Origin: Planctomycetes bacterium RBG_16_43_13
GTDB lineage: Bacteria > Planctomycetota > MHYJ01
Direction: 5' to 3'
Length of the DNA stretch: 13,054 bases
Assembly (NCBI GenBank): GCA_001828445.1
Contig: MHYJ01000022.1
Span: 401-13,454, forward strand
The notes beneath the pieces are model-generated. The model did not search any database, was not told where the DNA came from, and was given only the letters and a program-made list of their open reading frames with translations. Both the position numbers and the translations under genes were made by a program. Below, one piece after another: positions 3,846 to 13,054 of this stretch (position 1 is its first letter; every line of letters begins with the position of its first letter).

Positions 3846-6800
3846 ATGGAAGAGATTAGGTTCGGCAAGTTAAAGGATACATTGCCAGTACCGGTTCTCG
3901 TAAAGTTACAGACGGATTCATACAGCAATTTTCTCCAAAGGAATATTTCTCCTAATAGAAGGGAGAATGTAGGGCTTGAGGCGATATTGCGTGAGACGTT
4001 TCCGATAAAGACACACGATGGCAGCACAATGCTCGAATATGTTAGCTATGATATAGGACAGCCGCGATATACCGCAGACGAGTGTAGACAACTACGGCTA
4101 ACCTACGGGGCTCCGTTAAAACTCCGTCTTCGGCTCAGTAAGACAGGGGCATCTGGAGTTATAGAGGAAGAGGTCTATTTAGGTGATATCCCCCATATGA
4201 TTGGTGGCGGGGAATTTATTATAAATGGTGCCGAGAGGGTAATAGTAAGTCAGCTTCATCGCTCTCCAGGTATCGACTTTAGTGAAGAAAGAATTGGGGA
4301 CAGGAAAATGCACTCCTGCTGGATAGTGCCTGATAGGGGTAGTTGGATAGAGATTTCAGTAACGAGGAAGGACACATTAGCAATAAGAATAGACCAAGGT
4401 GGGAAAATACCTGCCGCTACATTTCTGAGGGCTACCTCTCCAGAATATTCGACCAATTCGGACATACTTAGGGTATTCTATGAAACAAAGGAAGTAAAAA
4501 TTACTTCAGCTACAGAGCAGGATGCCATAGAGGGAAGATATACTGTAAATAGTATAGTTGACCCTAATAAGAACGAGGAACTAATAGGTGCAGGGAAAGC
4601 GATACCTAAGGGGATGCTGAAGATATTATTGGAAGCAGGTGTTAAGCAAGTAGAAGTGATTACGAAGGTAGATGACTCCTTAATAATAAATTCGTTAGGC
4701 GAGGATGACGCAAAGTCCCACGAGGAGGCGTTGATAAGGATATACTCAAGGTTGAGGCCCGGCACACCTCAGAGTTTGGATAAGGCAAAACAGCTATTCA
4801 ACGAGCGGTTTTTCGATGTTAACAGGTATCGTTTAGGAAGGATAGGCAGGTTTCGCCTGAATAGAAAATTTGGTATGAACATCCCTGAAACCGAGATGGT
4901 TCTGCAGAAGGATGATATAGTCAACTCTATTAAATATATAATAAAGATGCGGAAGGGAGAGGGATATCCAGATGATATAGACCATTTGGGTAATAGGAGA
5001 ATCAGGACTATAGATGAGTTGGCTGGGGATGAGATAAGGAAGGGCTTCTTGCGTCTCAAGAGAAGCATAATAGAGCGGCTGAACTTCAGCGCTCAGGATA
5101 ACGTAACACCAAAGAGTTTAGTTAATTCTAAGACAGTGTCCTCTGCTATAGAGTATTTCTTTGCAAGGGGTGAACTGTCTCAGGTTGTAGACCAAACTAA
5201 TCCGCTTGCTATGTTAGCCCACGAGAGGCGGTTGAGTGCCCTTGGGCCTGGCGGCTTAAATAGGAAAAGAGCCGGCTTCGAGGTGCGTGATGTCCATATA
5301 TCACACTACGGTAGGATATGTCCGATAGAAACACCGGAAGGTGCAAACATAGGTCTTATTTCTTCGTTGAGCTTATACTCATCAGTAGATGAATACGGTT
5401 TTCTTACTACGCCTTATTATGTTGTAAAGAATGGTAGGATAACAGATGAGGTCAAGTATCTAAGGGCTGATGAGGAAACCGATAAGGTTATGGCTCCTGC
5501 AGATGTTCCTATGGATAAGAGTAAACATATATTAGGTGATAAGGTTATTGTCAGGATAAACGGAGAATTCCAGTATATTGAACCGACGAAGATTAACTAT
5601 GCGGATGTCTCTCCCAATCAGCTTATTGGGGTATCTGCAGCGCTAATACCGTTCTTGGAACATGATGATGCTAATCGTGCACTTATGGGTTCTAATATGC
5701 AGAGACAGGCAGTTCCTCTTGTAAGGACAGAGCCGGCACTCGTATCTACTGGTATCGAGAAGTGGGCGGCTGAAAGCTCTGCTATGGTAGTTAAGGCGAA
5801 CCATTCTGGTACTGTAAAGAACGTAGATGCCGAAGAGATAGTGATAATATCCGATGGAGAAGATGAAGTATATAAATTAAAGAAATTTGTCGGACTAAAC
5901 GAGCGCACCTGCTTAAATCAAAAGCCAATTGTTAAGGAGGGTGACAAGGTAAAGGCGGGTGATGTCATAGCTGATGGAGCGGCTACATCTAATGGCACCC
6001 TTGCGTTGGGGAGAAATTTGTTGGTTGCCTTTATGCCATGGGATGGCTATAACTTCGAGGATGCCATTATTGTAAGCGAGAGGTTGCTAAAGGGTGATGT
6101 ATTTACCTCAATACACATAGAGGAATTTGAGGCAGAGATTAGGGAGACCAAATTTGGCAAGGAAGAGTTTACACGTGATATTCCGAATGTGTCGGAGAGG
6201 ATGCTACGTAATTTAGGGGAGGACGGCATAATAAATGTGGGTACATGGGTAACCCCAAGTGATGTTCTTGTTGGTAAGGTAGCACCGAAGAGTAAAAGTG
6301 AATTCACACCTGAAGAAAAACTACTACACGCCATATTCGGTAGGGCAGGAGAAGATGTAAAGAATGATTCTCTTGAGGTTCCATCCGGTATAGATGGTGT
6401 TGTTATAGGAACTAAGAAGTTCTCGAGAAAGTCCAATCTCTCGCATTCGGAAAAGAAGGCAACAAAGGATGAGAAAGGACATATAGAGCGAGAGATAAAA
6501 AAGCAGATAAATGGATACTTGGAAAATGCCCTTGATGAGCTTAAGGATACACTTGGTCGTAGGCCTGTTCCGAAGAACTTCGACTACGGACCTCGTGGTA
6601 AAGCAAAGGACCTTAAAGACCTTAAAGAGCGGTTAGGTATAGAGGATATGGAAATAAAGGGCATAAAGCAAGAAGAGAAGGTATGGCACATATTGCAGGA
6701 TTTATTTGCTAAGGTAGAAGGGCTTGAGAATAAGAAAGAGAAAGAGATAAATCGTCTCTCACGTGGTGAAGAACTGCCTACGGGTGTCCTCGAAATGGTG

Positions 6801-7523
6801 AAGGTGTATATTGCAGTTAAGAGAACCCTATCAGTAGGTGACAAGATGGCAGGTAGGCATGGTAATAAAGGTGTAATATCAAAGATATTGCCCGAAGAGG
6901 ATATGCCGTTTTTGGAGGATGGGACGCCAGTTGATATTATACTTAATCCCCTTGGTGTTCCATCGAGAATGAATATAGGCCAGATACTTGAAACGCATCT
7001 TGGCTGGGCAGCTCAGAGGTTAAATATACAAGTTGTAACACCTCCATTTGATGGTGCTACCGAGCCGGAAATAGAGGAACTGCTTGAGAAAGCGGGACTA
7101 CCTAAAGATGGTAAGGTTATGCTCTATGATGGCAGAAGTGGTGAGTCATTTGATGAGAAAGTTACAGTTGGTGTGCTTTATATGATGAAATTACACCATT
7201 TAGTAGATGATAAGATACACGCTCGTGCAACCGGTCCATATTCACTCATAACACAACAGCCGCTCGGCGGTAAGGCACGTGCTGGAGGGCAGAGATTTGG
7301 TGAAATGGAAGTATGGGCGCTTGAGGCATACGGCGCAGCAAATATACTACAGGAACTGCTGACGGTAAAGAGTGATGACGTGGATGGCAGGACGAAGATT
7401 TATGAATCTATGGTAAAAGGTGAAAATGTGCTTGAGCCGAGCACACCCGTATCGTTTGATGTCCTTACTAACGAAATAAAGGGGTTAGGGCTTAGCTTAA
7501 AGCTCGAGAAAGTTAAACAGTAG
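3846..7523 (+). CDS. rpoB: DNA-directed RNA polymerase subunit beta
   Basis: Beta forms one pincer of RNA polymerase, part of the active centre and the rifampicin pocket. The product is 1225 residues (E. coli 1342, Bacillus about 1190). Landmarks in order: start [11 protein letters not shown]; rifampicin region from about 439 with [11 protein letters not shown] (444-454) and [32 protein letters not shown]; active-site loop GYNFEDA (734-740); [12 protein letters not shown] (998-1009), which includes the active-site lysines; and [22 protein letters not shown] near the end. A helical, charged insert at about 860-972 corresponds in place and size to the E. coli SI2 region. Rifampicin contacts Gln446, Asp449, His459, Arg462 and Ser464 (E. 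coli 513, 516, 526, 529, 531) are wild type, but the E. coli Phe514 position is Val447. It follows rplL after 112 bases and precedes rpoC by 21, so rpoBC is surely one transcript. Confidence 0.99.
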   Translation: MEEIRFGKLKDTLPVPVLVKLQTDSYSNFLQRNISPNRRENVGLEAILRETFPIKTHDGSTMLEYVSYDIGQPRYTADECRQLRLTYGAPLKLRLRLSKTGASGVIEEEVYLGDIPHMIGGGEFIINGAERVIVSQLHRSPGIDFSEERIGDRKMHSCWIVPDRGSWIEISVTRKDTLAIRIDQGGKIPAATFLRATSPEYSTNSDILRVFYETKEVKITSATEQDAIEGRYTVNSIVDPNKNEELIGAGKAIPKGMLKILLEAGVKQVEVITKVDDSLIINSLGEDDAKSHEEALIRIYSRLRPGTPQSLDKAKQLFNERFFDVNRYRLGRIGRFRLNRKFGMNIPETEMVLQKDDIVNSIKYIIKMRKGEGYPDDIDHLGNRRIRTIDELAGDEIRKGFLRLKRSIIERLNFSAQDNVTPKSLVNSKTVSSAIEYFFARGELSQVVDQTNPLAMLAHERRLSALGPGGLNRKRAGFEVRDVHISHYGRICPIETPEGANIGLISSLSLYSSVDEYGFLTTPYYVVKNGRITDEVKYLRADEETDKVMAPADVPMDKSKHILGDKVIVRINGEFQYIEPTKINYADVSPNQLIGVSAALIPFLEHDDANRALMGSNMQRQAVPLVRTEPALVSTGIEKWAAESSAMVVKANHSGTVKNVDAEEIVIISDGEDEVYKLKKFVGLNERTCLNQKPIVKEGDKVKAGDVIADGAATSNGTLALGRNLLVAFMPWDGYNFEDAIIVSERLLKGDVFTSIHIEEFEAEIRETKFGKEEFTRDIPNVSERMLRNLGEDGIINVGTWVTPSDVLVGKVAPKSKSEFTPEEKLLHAIFGRAGEDVKNDSLEVPSGIDGVVIGTKKFSRKSNLSHSEKKATKDEKGHIEREIKKQINGYLENALDELKDTLGRRPVPKNFDYGPRGKAKDLKDLKERLGIEDMEIKGIKQEEKVWHILQDLFAKVEGLENKKEKEINRLSRGEELPTGVLEMVKVYIAVKRTLSVGDKMAGRHGNKGVISKILPEEDMPFLEDGTPVDIILNPLGVPSRMNIGQILETHLGWAAQRLNIQVVTPPFDGATEPEIEELLEKAGLPKDGKVMLYDGRSGESFDEKVTVGVLYMMKLHHLVDDKIHARATGPYSLITQQPLGGKARAGGQRFGEMEVWALEAYGAANILQELLTVKSDDVDGRTKIYESMVKGENVLEPSTPVSFDVLTNEIKGLGLSLKLEKVKQ

Positions 7524-7533
7524 CATTTGATAG

Positions 7534-7540
7534 AAGGAGA
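7534..7540 (+). promoter_or_regulatory. Ribosome binding site deciding the rpoC start
   Basis: AAGGAGA ends four bases before the ATG at 7545. The in-frame TTG at 7527 would add six residues overlapping this site and is not preferred. Confidence 0.8.
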
Positions 7541-7544
7541 ATAT

Positions 7545-10500
7545 ATGGATTTTCTGTATGACAGAATCAATGAATATAGTGCCGTAACTATAAAGCTTGC
7601 CTCGCCTGAAGAGATAAGGAGCTGGTCTTACGGAGAGGCAAAAAAGCCGGAGACCATAAACTATAGGACCTATAGACCAGAGAGAGACGGCTTATTCTGT
7701 GAAAAAATCTTTGGGCCCGAGAAAGATTGGGAGTGTTTTTGTGGAAAATATAAAGGTATAAAATATAAGGGAATAGTTTGCGACAGGTGCGGTGTAGAGA
7801 TAACCCTCTCAAGGGTCAGAAGGAAGAGGATGGGACATATAACATTAGCGTCGCCTGTATCGCATATATGGTTCTTTAAGACGTTGCCGTCACGGATAGG
7901 TTCTATTTTAGCAATGAAAACATCTGCACTTGAGAAAGTAATATATTATCAGGACTATGTAGTTACAAGTGTAAAAAATAAAAAGTGCCCTCTTAAAGAG
8001 AGACAGACACTCACTGAAGAGCAGTATAGGGAATATAAAGAGAGATGGCGTGATGACTTCGAAGCGGATATGGGTGCATCAGCTATAAGAGATCTCCTGT
8101 CCAAGGTTGACCTCAAACAATTCTCAGATGAACTGAGACAGGAGCTAAAAAAGACCACCTCTGCACAAAAGATAAAAGACACTGTAAAGAGGTTGAAAAC
8201 TATAGAGATGTTTATCGCATCTGGTATTAAGCCGGAGTGGATGATATTTACCGTGATACCTGTTATACCACCTGACCTAAGACCTTTGGTTATGCTTCAG
8301 AGCGGAAACTTTGCCACATCAGACCTGAATGATCTATATCGTCGTCTTATCAACAGGAATAATAGGTTAAAGAAGCTATTAGATTTGAACGCTCCGGAGG
8401 TGATAATAAGAAACGAGAAGCGAATGCTTCAGCAGGCAGTTGATGCATTATTTGATAACACCAGATGTAGACGGCCTGTTCTCGGCACAAATAATAGACC
8501 TCTCAAATCCCTTAGCGATATAATAAAAGGCAAACAAGGTAGGTTTAGGGAGAACCTTCTCGGTAAGAGGGTGGATTATTCTGCCCGTTCAGTTATAGTT
8601 GTGGGACCTGAACTTAAACTTAATCAATGTGGCTTACCAAAGAGAATAGCACTTGAGCTCTATCAGCCATTCATAATACGAAGGTTGAAAGAACTCGGCA
8701 AGGCAGACACCATAAAGAGTGCGAAGAAGATGTTGGAGAGAAGAGACGAGTCGGTCTGGGATATATTGGATGATGTTATACGTGACCATCCTGTTATGTT
8801 AAACCGTGCGCCTACGTTGCATAGGATGGGTATACAGGCATTTGAACCGATCTTAGTAGAGGGTAACGCCATAAAGCTACATCCTCTGGTATGTACCGGC
8901 TTTAATGCAGATTTTGATGGTGACCAGATGGCAGTTCATCTGCCGCTTTCTTTTGAAGCCCAGATAGAGGCAAAGACCCTTCTGATGTCTACTCATAACG
9001 TCTTCTCTCCTGCACATGGTAATCCTGTAATTACGCCGTCACAGGATATGGTTCTTGGTGTCTACTATCTTACCTCGGTTGTAGATGGAAGAAAAGGAGA
9101 AGGCAAGATATTTTCCTCCGCAGAGGAGGCGATGCTTGCCCATAGTGAAGGTAAAATGGATATTCATTCTCTAATAAACGTAAGATTCCCATCAGGTAAA
9201 TCTGTTCTTGGGAAATCTGGTGAGGATATAGTAGATAAAGGTAGGTATAAAACAACCACTGGTAGAATAATATTTAACGATATATTACCCAAAGGTATGC
9301 CTTTCTATAACTATGCATTAGATAAGAAAAGCGTTAGTGAGGTTATAAATCAGTGTCACAGGATGTTTGGTAGAGATGTTACGCTTAAGATGCTTGATGA
9401 CCTGAAGGAAACCGGTTTTAAGGTTGCTACATTAGGAGGTATATCTATATCGAAGGATGACCTCCGTATACCTCCAGAAAAGAATAGTATAATAAAAGAG
9501 GCAGAGACAGAGGTAGATAAAATTGAAAAAAGCTATCATCGTGGTGTGATAACGGCTGGCGAGCGATACAACCAGATAATAGATTGCTGGACTCACGCTC
9601 GAGAAAAATTGTCTCACGCTATGATGGAAGGATTACGTGTTGATAAGCGAGATGGTAAGCCATATCTGAATCCTATATGTATTATGGTTGATTCGGGTGC
9701 ACGTGGCTCACAGGACCAGGTTCGTCAGCTTGCAGGTATGCGCGGTTTGATGGCTAAACCTTCAGGTAAGATTATAGAAACACCTATCAAATCAAACTTC
9801 CGTGAAGGCCTAAGCGTTCTTGAATATTTTAGTTCTACACATGGTGCGAGGAAGGGGTTGGCTGACACTGCTCTCAAAACTGCTGATGCTGGCTATCTTA
9901 CTCGACGTCTCGTAGATGTTGCACAAAATGTTGTGGTAGCTACACAAGATTGCGGGACGTTGAATGGCATAACTAAAGGTGTTGTATATAGAGGAGACAA
10001 GATAGACGTTTCTCTCAGTCAAGCCATATATGGCAGAGTGGCACGAGATAACATTACTGATATAGTAAGCGATGAAACGTTAGTAAAGGAGGGCGAACTT
10101 ATAACAATGGATATTGCTAAGAAGATAGAAAATCTTGGCCTTACGAAAATGAGGGTTCGCTCGCCTCTTACTTGTGATGCGTCATATGGTGTTTGTGCAA
10201 AATGTTATGGTATGGATCTTTCTACGGGTAAACTTGCTGAGGAGGGGTTAGCAGTCGGCATAATCGCCGCTCAATCTATAGGTGAACCTGGCACACAGCT
10301 TACTATGAGGACATTCCATATAGGTGGTGTTGCTATAAAGACCGCAGATGAGTCACAAATTTTTGCAAAAAATAATGGTATTGTGAAGCTATCAAATGTA
10401 AAGACCGCTGAAGATGAGAACGGAGAGACGGTTGTAATAAATAGGAATGGTGAGCTAATACTTCTTGATGATAAGGGGAGAGAGATAGAGCGATATATTA

Positions 10501-11627
10501 TACCAATCGGCTCGATATTACGAACTAAGGAGGGTGCGCGTGTAAAACCAAAGACATCTATGGTCAAATGGGACCCGCATAACGTTCCTATACTTGCTGG
10601 TACAAAAGGTAAGGTAAGGTATGAGGATATTGTAAAGGGTGAAACAATGCTTGAGGAGCGTGACCCGCGTAGCGGAGTTATCCGCCGTATAATTATGGAG
10701 CATAAAGGGGAGCTACATCCTCAGGTAATTATAGAGGATGATGGCAAGGTGCTTGAGGTTCATCCGTTGCCAGAAAAGGCACATATAGAGATAGAAGAAG
10801 GTAAGACAGTTAAACCCGGTGTAATGCTTGCTAAAACACCTCAAGAAGCGGCAGAAACGCAGGATATTACCGGTGGATTACCAAGGGTGGTGGAGTTAGT
10901 GGAGGCGAGGAAACCAAAGGACCCGGCTATAATAAGTGAAATAGATGGTATAGTAGAACTTGGCGAAAAGAAACGCGGTAAGAGAACAATCCTTGTCAAG
11001 TCCGATACTGGTATGCAAAAAGAGCACCTTCTCCCGCATGGTAAGCATCTACGTGTCCACGCTGGTGATAGGGTAAGGGCTGGAGACCCACTTACTGAAG
11101 GCCCTCGTGTTCCACACGATATACTTCGTATAAGCGGCGAAGAGGCAGTTCAGCAGTATATACTGAGGGAGATACAATCTGTATACCGAGCCCAAGGTGT
11201 TAGTATAAATGATAAGCATATAGAAATAACTGTTTCACAAATGCTTAGAAAGGTGAGGATATCAGTAGCAGGAGACACGAAATATCTTCCCGGTACTGTG
11301 ATAGACAGATTTAGGTTAAAGGAAGAGAATGCGGTTATAAAGAAAAATGGTGGGAAGCCGGCCACATTTAAACCGTTATTACTTGGTATAACTAAGGCAT
11401 CTATACAGAGTGAGAGCTTTATAGCGGCGGCGTCGTTCCAGGAAACTACGAAGGTCTTAACGGAGGCATCCATCGCTGCGAGACGTGATGACCTGATAGG
11501 ATTAAAGGAGAATGTTATAGTAGGACATCTCATCCCAGCAGGGACGGGCTACAAAAAGTATTTGATGTTGAGATTGAACAGGGCAGAAGAAGAAACGTCA
11601 TCTGCAGAACCTGTGAACGTTGCATAG
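7545..11627 (+). CDS. rpoC: DNA-directed RNA polymerase subunit beta'
   Basis: Beta' carries the catalytic magnesium, bridge helix and trigger loop of RNA polymerase. The product is 1360 residues. Domains in order: N-terminal zinc ribbon with Cys64, Cys66, Cys79 and Cys82 (CFCGKYK ... CDRC); catalytic NADFDGDQ with Asp456, Asp458 and Asp460; bridge helix around 712-740 ([19 protein letters not shown]); [11 protein letters not shown] (752-762); second zinc site Cys803, Cys877, Cys884 and Cys887 ([15 protein letters not shown]); trigger loop from [15 protein letters not shown] (ending 928) to DITGGLPRV (from 1107). The roughly 178 residues inside the trigger loop correspond to the SI3 insert of Gram-negative-type polymerases, which argues against a Bacillus- or actinobacterial-type host. 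The C-terminus ends with [12 protein letters not shown] and a short acidic tail. All metal ligands and catalytic residues are present. Confidence 0.99.
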   Translation: MDFLYDRINEYSAVTIKLASPEEIRSWSYGEAKKPETINYRTYRPERDGLFCEKIFGPEKDWECFCGKYKGIKYKGIVCDRCGVEITLSRVRRKRMGHITLASPVSHIWFFKTLPSRIGSILAMKTSALEKVIYYQDYVVTSVKNKKCPLKERQTLTEEQYREYKERWRDDFEADMGASAIRDLLSKVDLKQFSDELRQELKKTTSAQKIKDTVKRLKTIEMFIASGIKPEWMIFTVIPVIPPDLRPLVMLQSGNFATSDLNDLYRRLINRNNRLKKLLDLNAPEVIIRNEKRMLQQAVDALFDNTRCRRPVLGTNNRPLKSLSDIIKGKQGRFRENLLGKRVDYSARSVIVVGPELKLNQCGLPKRIALELYQPFIIRRLKELGKADTIKSAKKMLERRDESVWDILDDVIRDHPVMLNRAPTLHRMGIQAFEPILVEGNAIKLHPLVCTGFNADFDGDQMAVHLPLSFEAQIEAKTLLMSTHNVFSPAHGNPVITPSQDMVLGVYYLTSVVDGRKGEGKIFSSAEEAMLAHSEGKMDIHSLINVRFPSGKSVLGKSGEDIVDKGRYKTTTGRIIFNDILPKGMPFYNYALDKKSVSEVINQCHRMFGRDVTLKMLDDLKETGFKVATLGGISISKDDLRIPPEKNSIIKEAETEVDKIEKSYHRGVITAGERYNQIIDCWTHAREKLSHAMMEGLRVDKRDGKPYLNPICIMVDSGARGSQDQVRQLAGMRGLMAKPSGKIIETPIKSNFREGLSVLEYFSSTHGARKGLADTALKTADAGYLTRRLVDVAQNVVVATQDCGTLNGITKGVVYRGDKIDVSLSQAIYGRVARDNITDIVSDETLVKEGELITMDIAKKIENLGLTKMRVRSPLTCDASYGVCAKCYGMDLSTGKLAEEGLAVGIIAAQSIGEPGTQLTMRTFHIGGVAIKTADESQIFAKNNGIVKLSNVKTAEDENGETVVINRNGELILLDDKGREIERYIIPIGSILRTKEGARVKPKTSMVKWDPHNVPILAGTKGKVRYEDIVKGETMLEERDPRSGVIRRIIMEHKGELHPQVIIEDDGKVLEVHPLPEKAHIEIEEGKTVKPGVMLAKTPQEAAETQDITGGLPRVVELVEARKPKDPAIISEIDGIVELGEKKRGKRTILVKSDTGMQKEHLLPHGKHLRVHAGDRVRAGDPLTEGPRVPHDILRISGEEAVQQYILREIQSVYRAQGVSINDKHIEITVSQMLRKVRISVAGDTKYLPGTVIDRFRLKEENAVIKKNGGKPATFKPLLLGITKASIQSESFIAAASFQETTKVLTEASIAARRDDLIGLKENVIVGHLIPAGTGYKKYLMLRLNRAEEETSSAEPVNVA

Positions 11628-11762
11628 CAATGAGCCGACTCTTCTATCTAAAAGGCGACTTCGATGTTTATTTGCCTGTCTCGAAATCCAGAATAAATCG
11701 GCGTTTTCATTGTTATAATAATTGGGATTAACAAGGGGCTGTATAATGTTGTATTTGGGATA
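11628..11762 (+). other. 135-base gap between rpoC and the oxidoreductase gene, with possible promoter motifs
   Basis: No RNA gene is seen. A weak inverted repeat (CGA..TTTATT at 11662-11672 against AATAAATCG at 11692-11700) is followed by GCGTTTTC; it is too weak to call a terminator. Two exact TATAAT sequences (11714-11719 and 11742-11747) could be -10 boxes for the downstream gene, but no convincing TTGACA-like -35 lies 16-18 bases upstream of either. A separate promoter here is likely from context, since the downstream gene belongs to a different pathway, but its position is not settled. Confidence 0.4.
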
Positions 11763-13054
11763 ATGGGAAATATGATACAGTCAGCTTTATCAGATTCGAC
11801 ATTTAGAACTACAGACGCCAATGGAGGTAACGTTAGACGCATCGTAAACGATTTCAGTATTCAAGTAGCCACTGTCAATGGTTCTGGAAGCCAGACAGCG
11901 AATAATGTTTTGATGCGTTCCATCTTCCAGATGGGTGTTCCCGTAAGCGGCAAGAATATATTTCCTTCAAATATAGCCGGTTTGCCTACGTGGTTCACAA
12001 TTAGAGCTAATAAGGATGGATACATAGCTCGCAAGAAGGAGATAGATATCCTAATAGCTATGAATCCTGAAACTATAGAAGAGGATATTAAGGGATTACA
12101 ACCAGGTGCAGTTGCAATCTATAACTCAGACCTGAAATTTACAGTAAATAGGAATGACTTAACCTACTATCCTATTCCCTTTAATAAGTTGGTTCAGGAA
12201 GGTTGTCCTAATGCAGAGATACGGAAGCTTGTGGTAAATATGATTTATGTGGGTGTAGCAAGCGAACTCTTTAAGATTGAATATGCTGAAGTGGAAAAAG
12301 CATTATTAAAACAGTTTAAGTCAAAGCAGAAGGCGATAGAGTTGAATTTAGGAGCTGTTAAAATAGGTATTGACTATGTAAGAAAAAATATAGTCAAGAA
12401 AGACCCTTATTATGTAGAACGTATGAATAAGACAGCAGGCAAAATTATTATAGAAGGTAATGCCTCTGCTGCTCTTGGGGCTATGTTTGCAGGATGTACT
12501 GTCTTTAGTTGGTATCCTATTACCCCGTCAAGTAGTTTGGGTGAGGCATTAACAGAATACTTCAAGAAATATCGTACTGACAAGACAACAGGAAAGGCAA
12601 CTTATGCTGTAGTTCAGGCGGAGGACGAACTCGCAGCAATAGGTATGGCATTGGGAGCTGGATGGGCGGGTGCCCGCTCTATGACTGCAACATCTGGTCC
12701 CGGAATCTCCCTTATGGCTGAGTTTGCAGGATTGGGCTACTATGCAGAAGTTCCTGCTGTTATATATGACGTCCAACGCGTAGGTCCCAGCACTGGCTTA
12801 CCAACCAGAACGGCTCAAGGGGATATTTTAGAGGTTGCTTTTCTCTCACACGGGGATACAAAACACATTATGCTCTTCCCAGCAACAGTAGAAGAGTGTT
12901 ATACTATGACCTTTGACGCCTTTAATTTAGCAGAGCGGTTTCAGACGCCAGTATTTGTAATGAGTGATTTAGATTTGGGAATGAACAATTGGATGTCTGC
13001 CCCATTCAATTATATTAATAAACCATTGGATCGTGGTAAGGTGCTTACAGTAGA
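11763..13054 (+). CDS. korA: 2-oxoacid:ferredoxin oxidoreductase, fused gamma-alpha subunit (KorA-type), 3' end outside window
   Basis: This family oxidatively decarboxylates 2-oxoacids (2-oxoglutarate or a related acid) to acyl-CoA with ferredoxin as acceptor, or runs the reverse reaction in reductive carbon fixation. About 430 residues are visible of a protein usually near 600. The N-terminal gamma-type domain (about 30-215) begins VNDFSIQVATVNGSGSQTAN, with SGKNIFPSNIAGLPTWFTIR and ARKKEIDILIAMN. The alpha pyrimidine-binding domain follows: EGNASAALGAMFAG (from 231), YPITPSSS (251-258), QAEDELAAIGMALGAG, TATSGPGISLMAEFAGLGYY, and DVQRVGPSTGLPTRTAQGD. A korB beta subunit would be expected just beyond the window. 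The start is uncertain: ATG 11763 or ATG 11772 (MIQSALSD), both with weak ribosome binding sites, each giving a 25-30 residue lead-in before the conserved core. Substrate cannot be told from sequence. Confidence 0.92.
   Translation, partial: MGNMIQSALSDSTFRTTDANGGNVRRIVNDFSIQVATVNGSGSQTANNVLMRSIFQMGVPVSGKNIFPSNIAGLPTWFTIRANKDGYIARKKEIDILIAMNPETIEEDIKGLQPGAVAIYNSDLKFTVNRNDLTYYPIPFNKLVQEGCPNAEIRKLVVNMIYVGVASELFKIEYAEVEKALLKQFKSKQKAIELNLGAVKIGIDYVRKNIVKKDPYYVERMNKTAGKIIIEGNASAALGAMFAGCTVFSWYPITPSSSLGEALTEYFKKYRTDKTTGKATYAVVQAEDELAAIGMALGAGWAGARSMTATSGPGISLMAEFAGLGYYAEVPAVIYDVQRVGPSTGLPTRTAQGDILEVAFLSHGDTKHIMLFPATVEECYTMTFDAFNLAERFQTPVFVMSDLDLGMNNWMSAPFNYINKPLDRGKVLTV

Noticed and set aside
11662..11708. 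Intrinsic terminator after rpoC
   Set aside because: The stem is short, AT-rich and needs a bulge, and only four T follow. Termination here is plausible but not shown by sequence.
11630..11731. Small open frame of 33 codons two bases after rpoC (MSRLFYLKGDFDV...)
   Set aside because: No ribosome binding site, no family resemblance, and it overlaps the weak inverted repeat and a TATAAT motif; such a length is expected by chance.
1..13054. tRNA, rRNA or CRISPR arrays
   Set aside because: The gaps are all 20-135 bases, and none shows a cloverleaf, rRNA-like sequence or regularly spaced repeats with unique spacers.

Overview
The window is a bacterial chromosome segment carrying the nusG–rplK–rplA–rplJ–rplL–rpoB–rpoC transcription/translation cluster. 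All genes are on the + strand, and it is cut by the window edges at both ends (3' part of nusG at the left, 5' part of a ferredoxin-linked 2-oxoacid oxidoreductase gene at the right). The genes read as intact. RpoB and RpoC both carry insertions in the places typical of Gram-negative-type RNA polymerases: an SI2-like insert in beta and an SI3-sized insert in the beta' trigger loop. Together with the style of L10 and the rifampicin region, this suggests an uncultured Gram-negative-type bacterium, perhaps near Planctomycetota or another PVC/candidate phylum; that placement is a weak inference. The oxidoreductase points to anaerobic or ferredoxin-based carbon metabolism. Coding sequence makes heavy use of ATA and AGA/AGG codons, and the intergenic gaps are very AT-rich.

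Layout: nusG 3' end (1-240); an AT-rich inverted repeat; rplK/L11 (309-740); then, unusually, a roughly 1.2-kb block between rplK and rplA. The block holds a gene for an unrecognised exported protein (801-1442) and a HicA/HicB toxin-antitoxin pair (1480-1665, 1686-1895). The cluster resumes with rplA/L1 (1937-2638), rplJ/L10 (2746-3273), rplL/L7-L12 (3308-3733), rpoB (3846-7523) and rpoC (7545-11627). After a 135-base gap comes a fused gamma-alpha 2-oxoacid:ferredoxin oxidoreductase subunit (11763 to window end), where many bacteria have rpsL-rpsG-fusA.

The gaps between genes hold most of the unexplained structure. A 38-base sequence is repeated exactly across the stop codons of rplA and rplL, and each copy forms one arm of a larger AT-rich hairpin. 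The rplA-rplJ gap also holds a compact GC hairpin and a 14-base palindrome. The gaps around the inserted block share GATTTTAAGAT and an AAGATT motif at about 8-base spacing. Shine-Dalgarno strength differs sharply among the genes: none before rplK and rplJ, very strong before rplL, hicB, rpoB and rpoC.

The most interesting point is the toxin-antitoxin pair plus exported-protein gene lying co-directionally inside one of the most conserved essential operons of bacteria, separating L11 from L1, which are normally adjacent and co-regulated.
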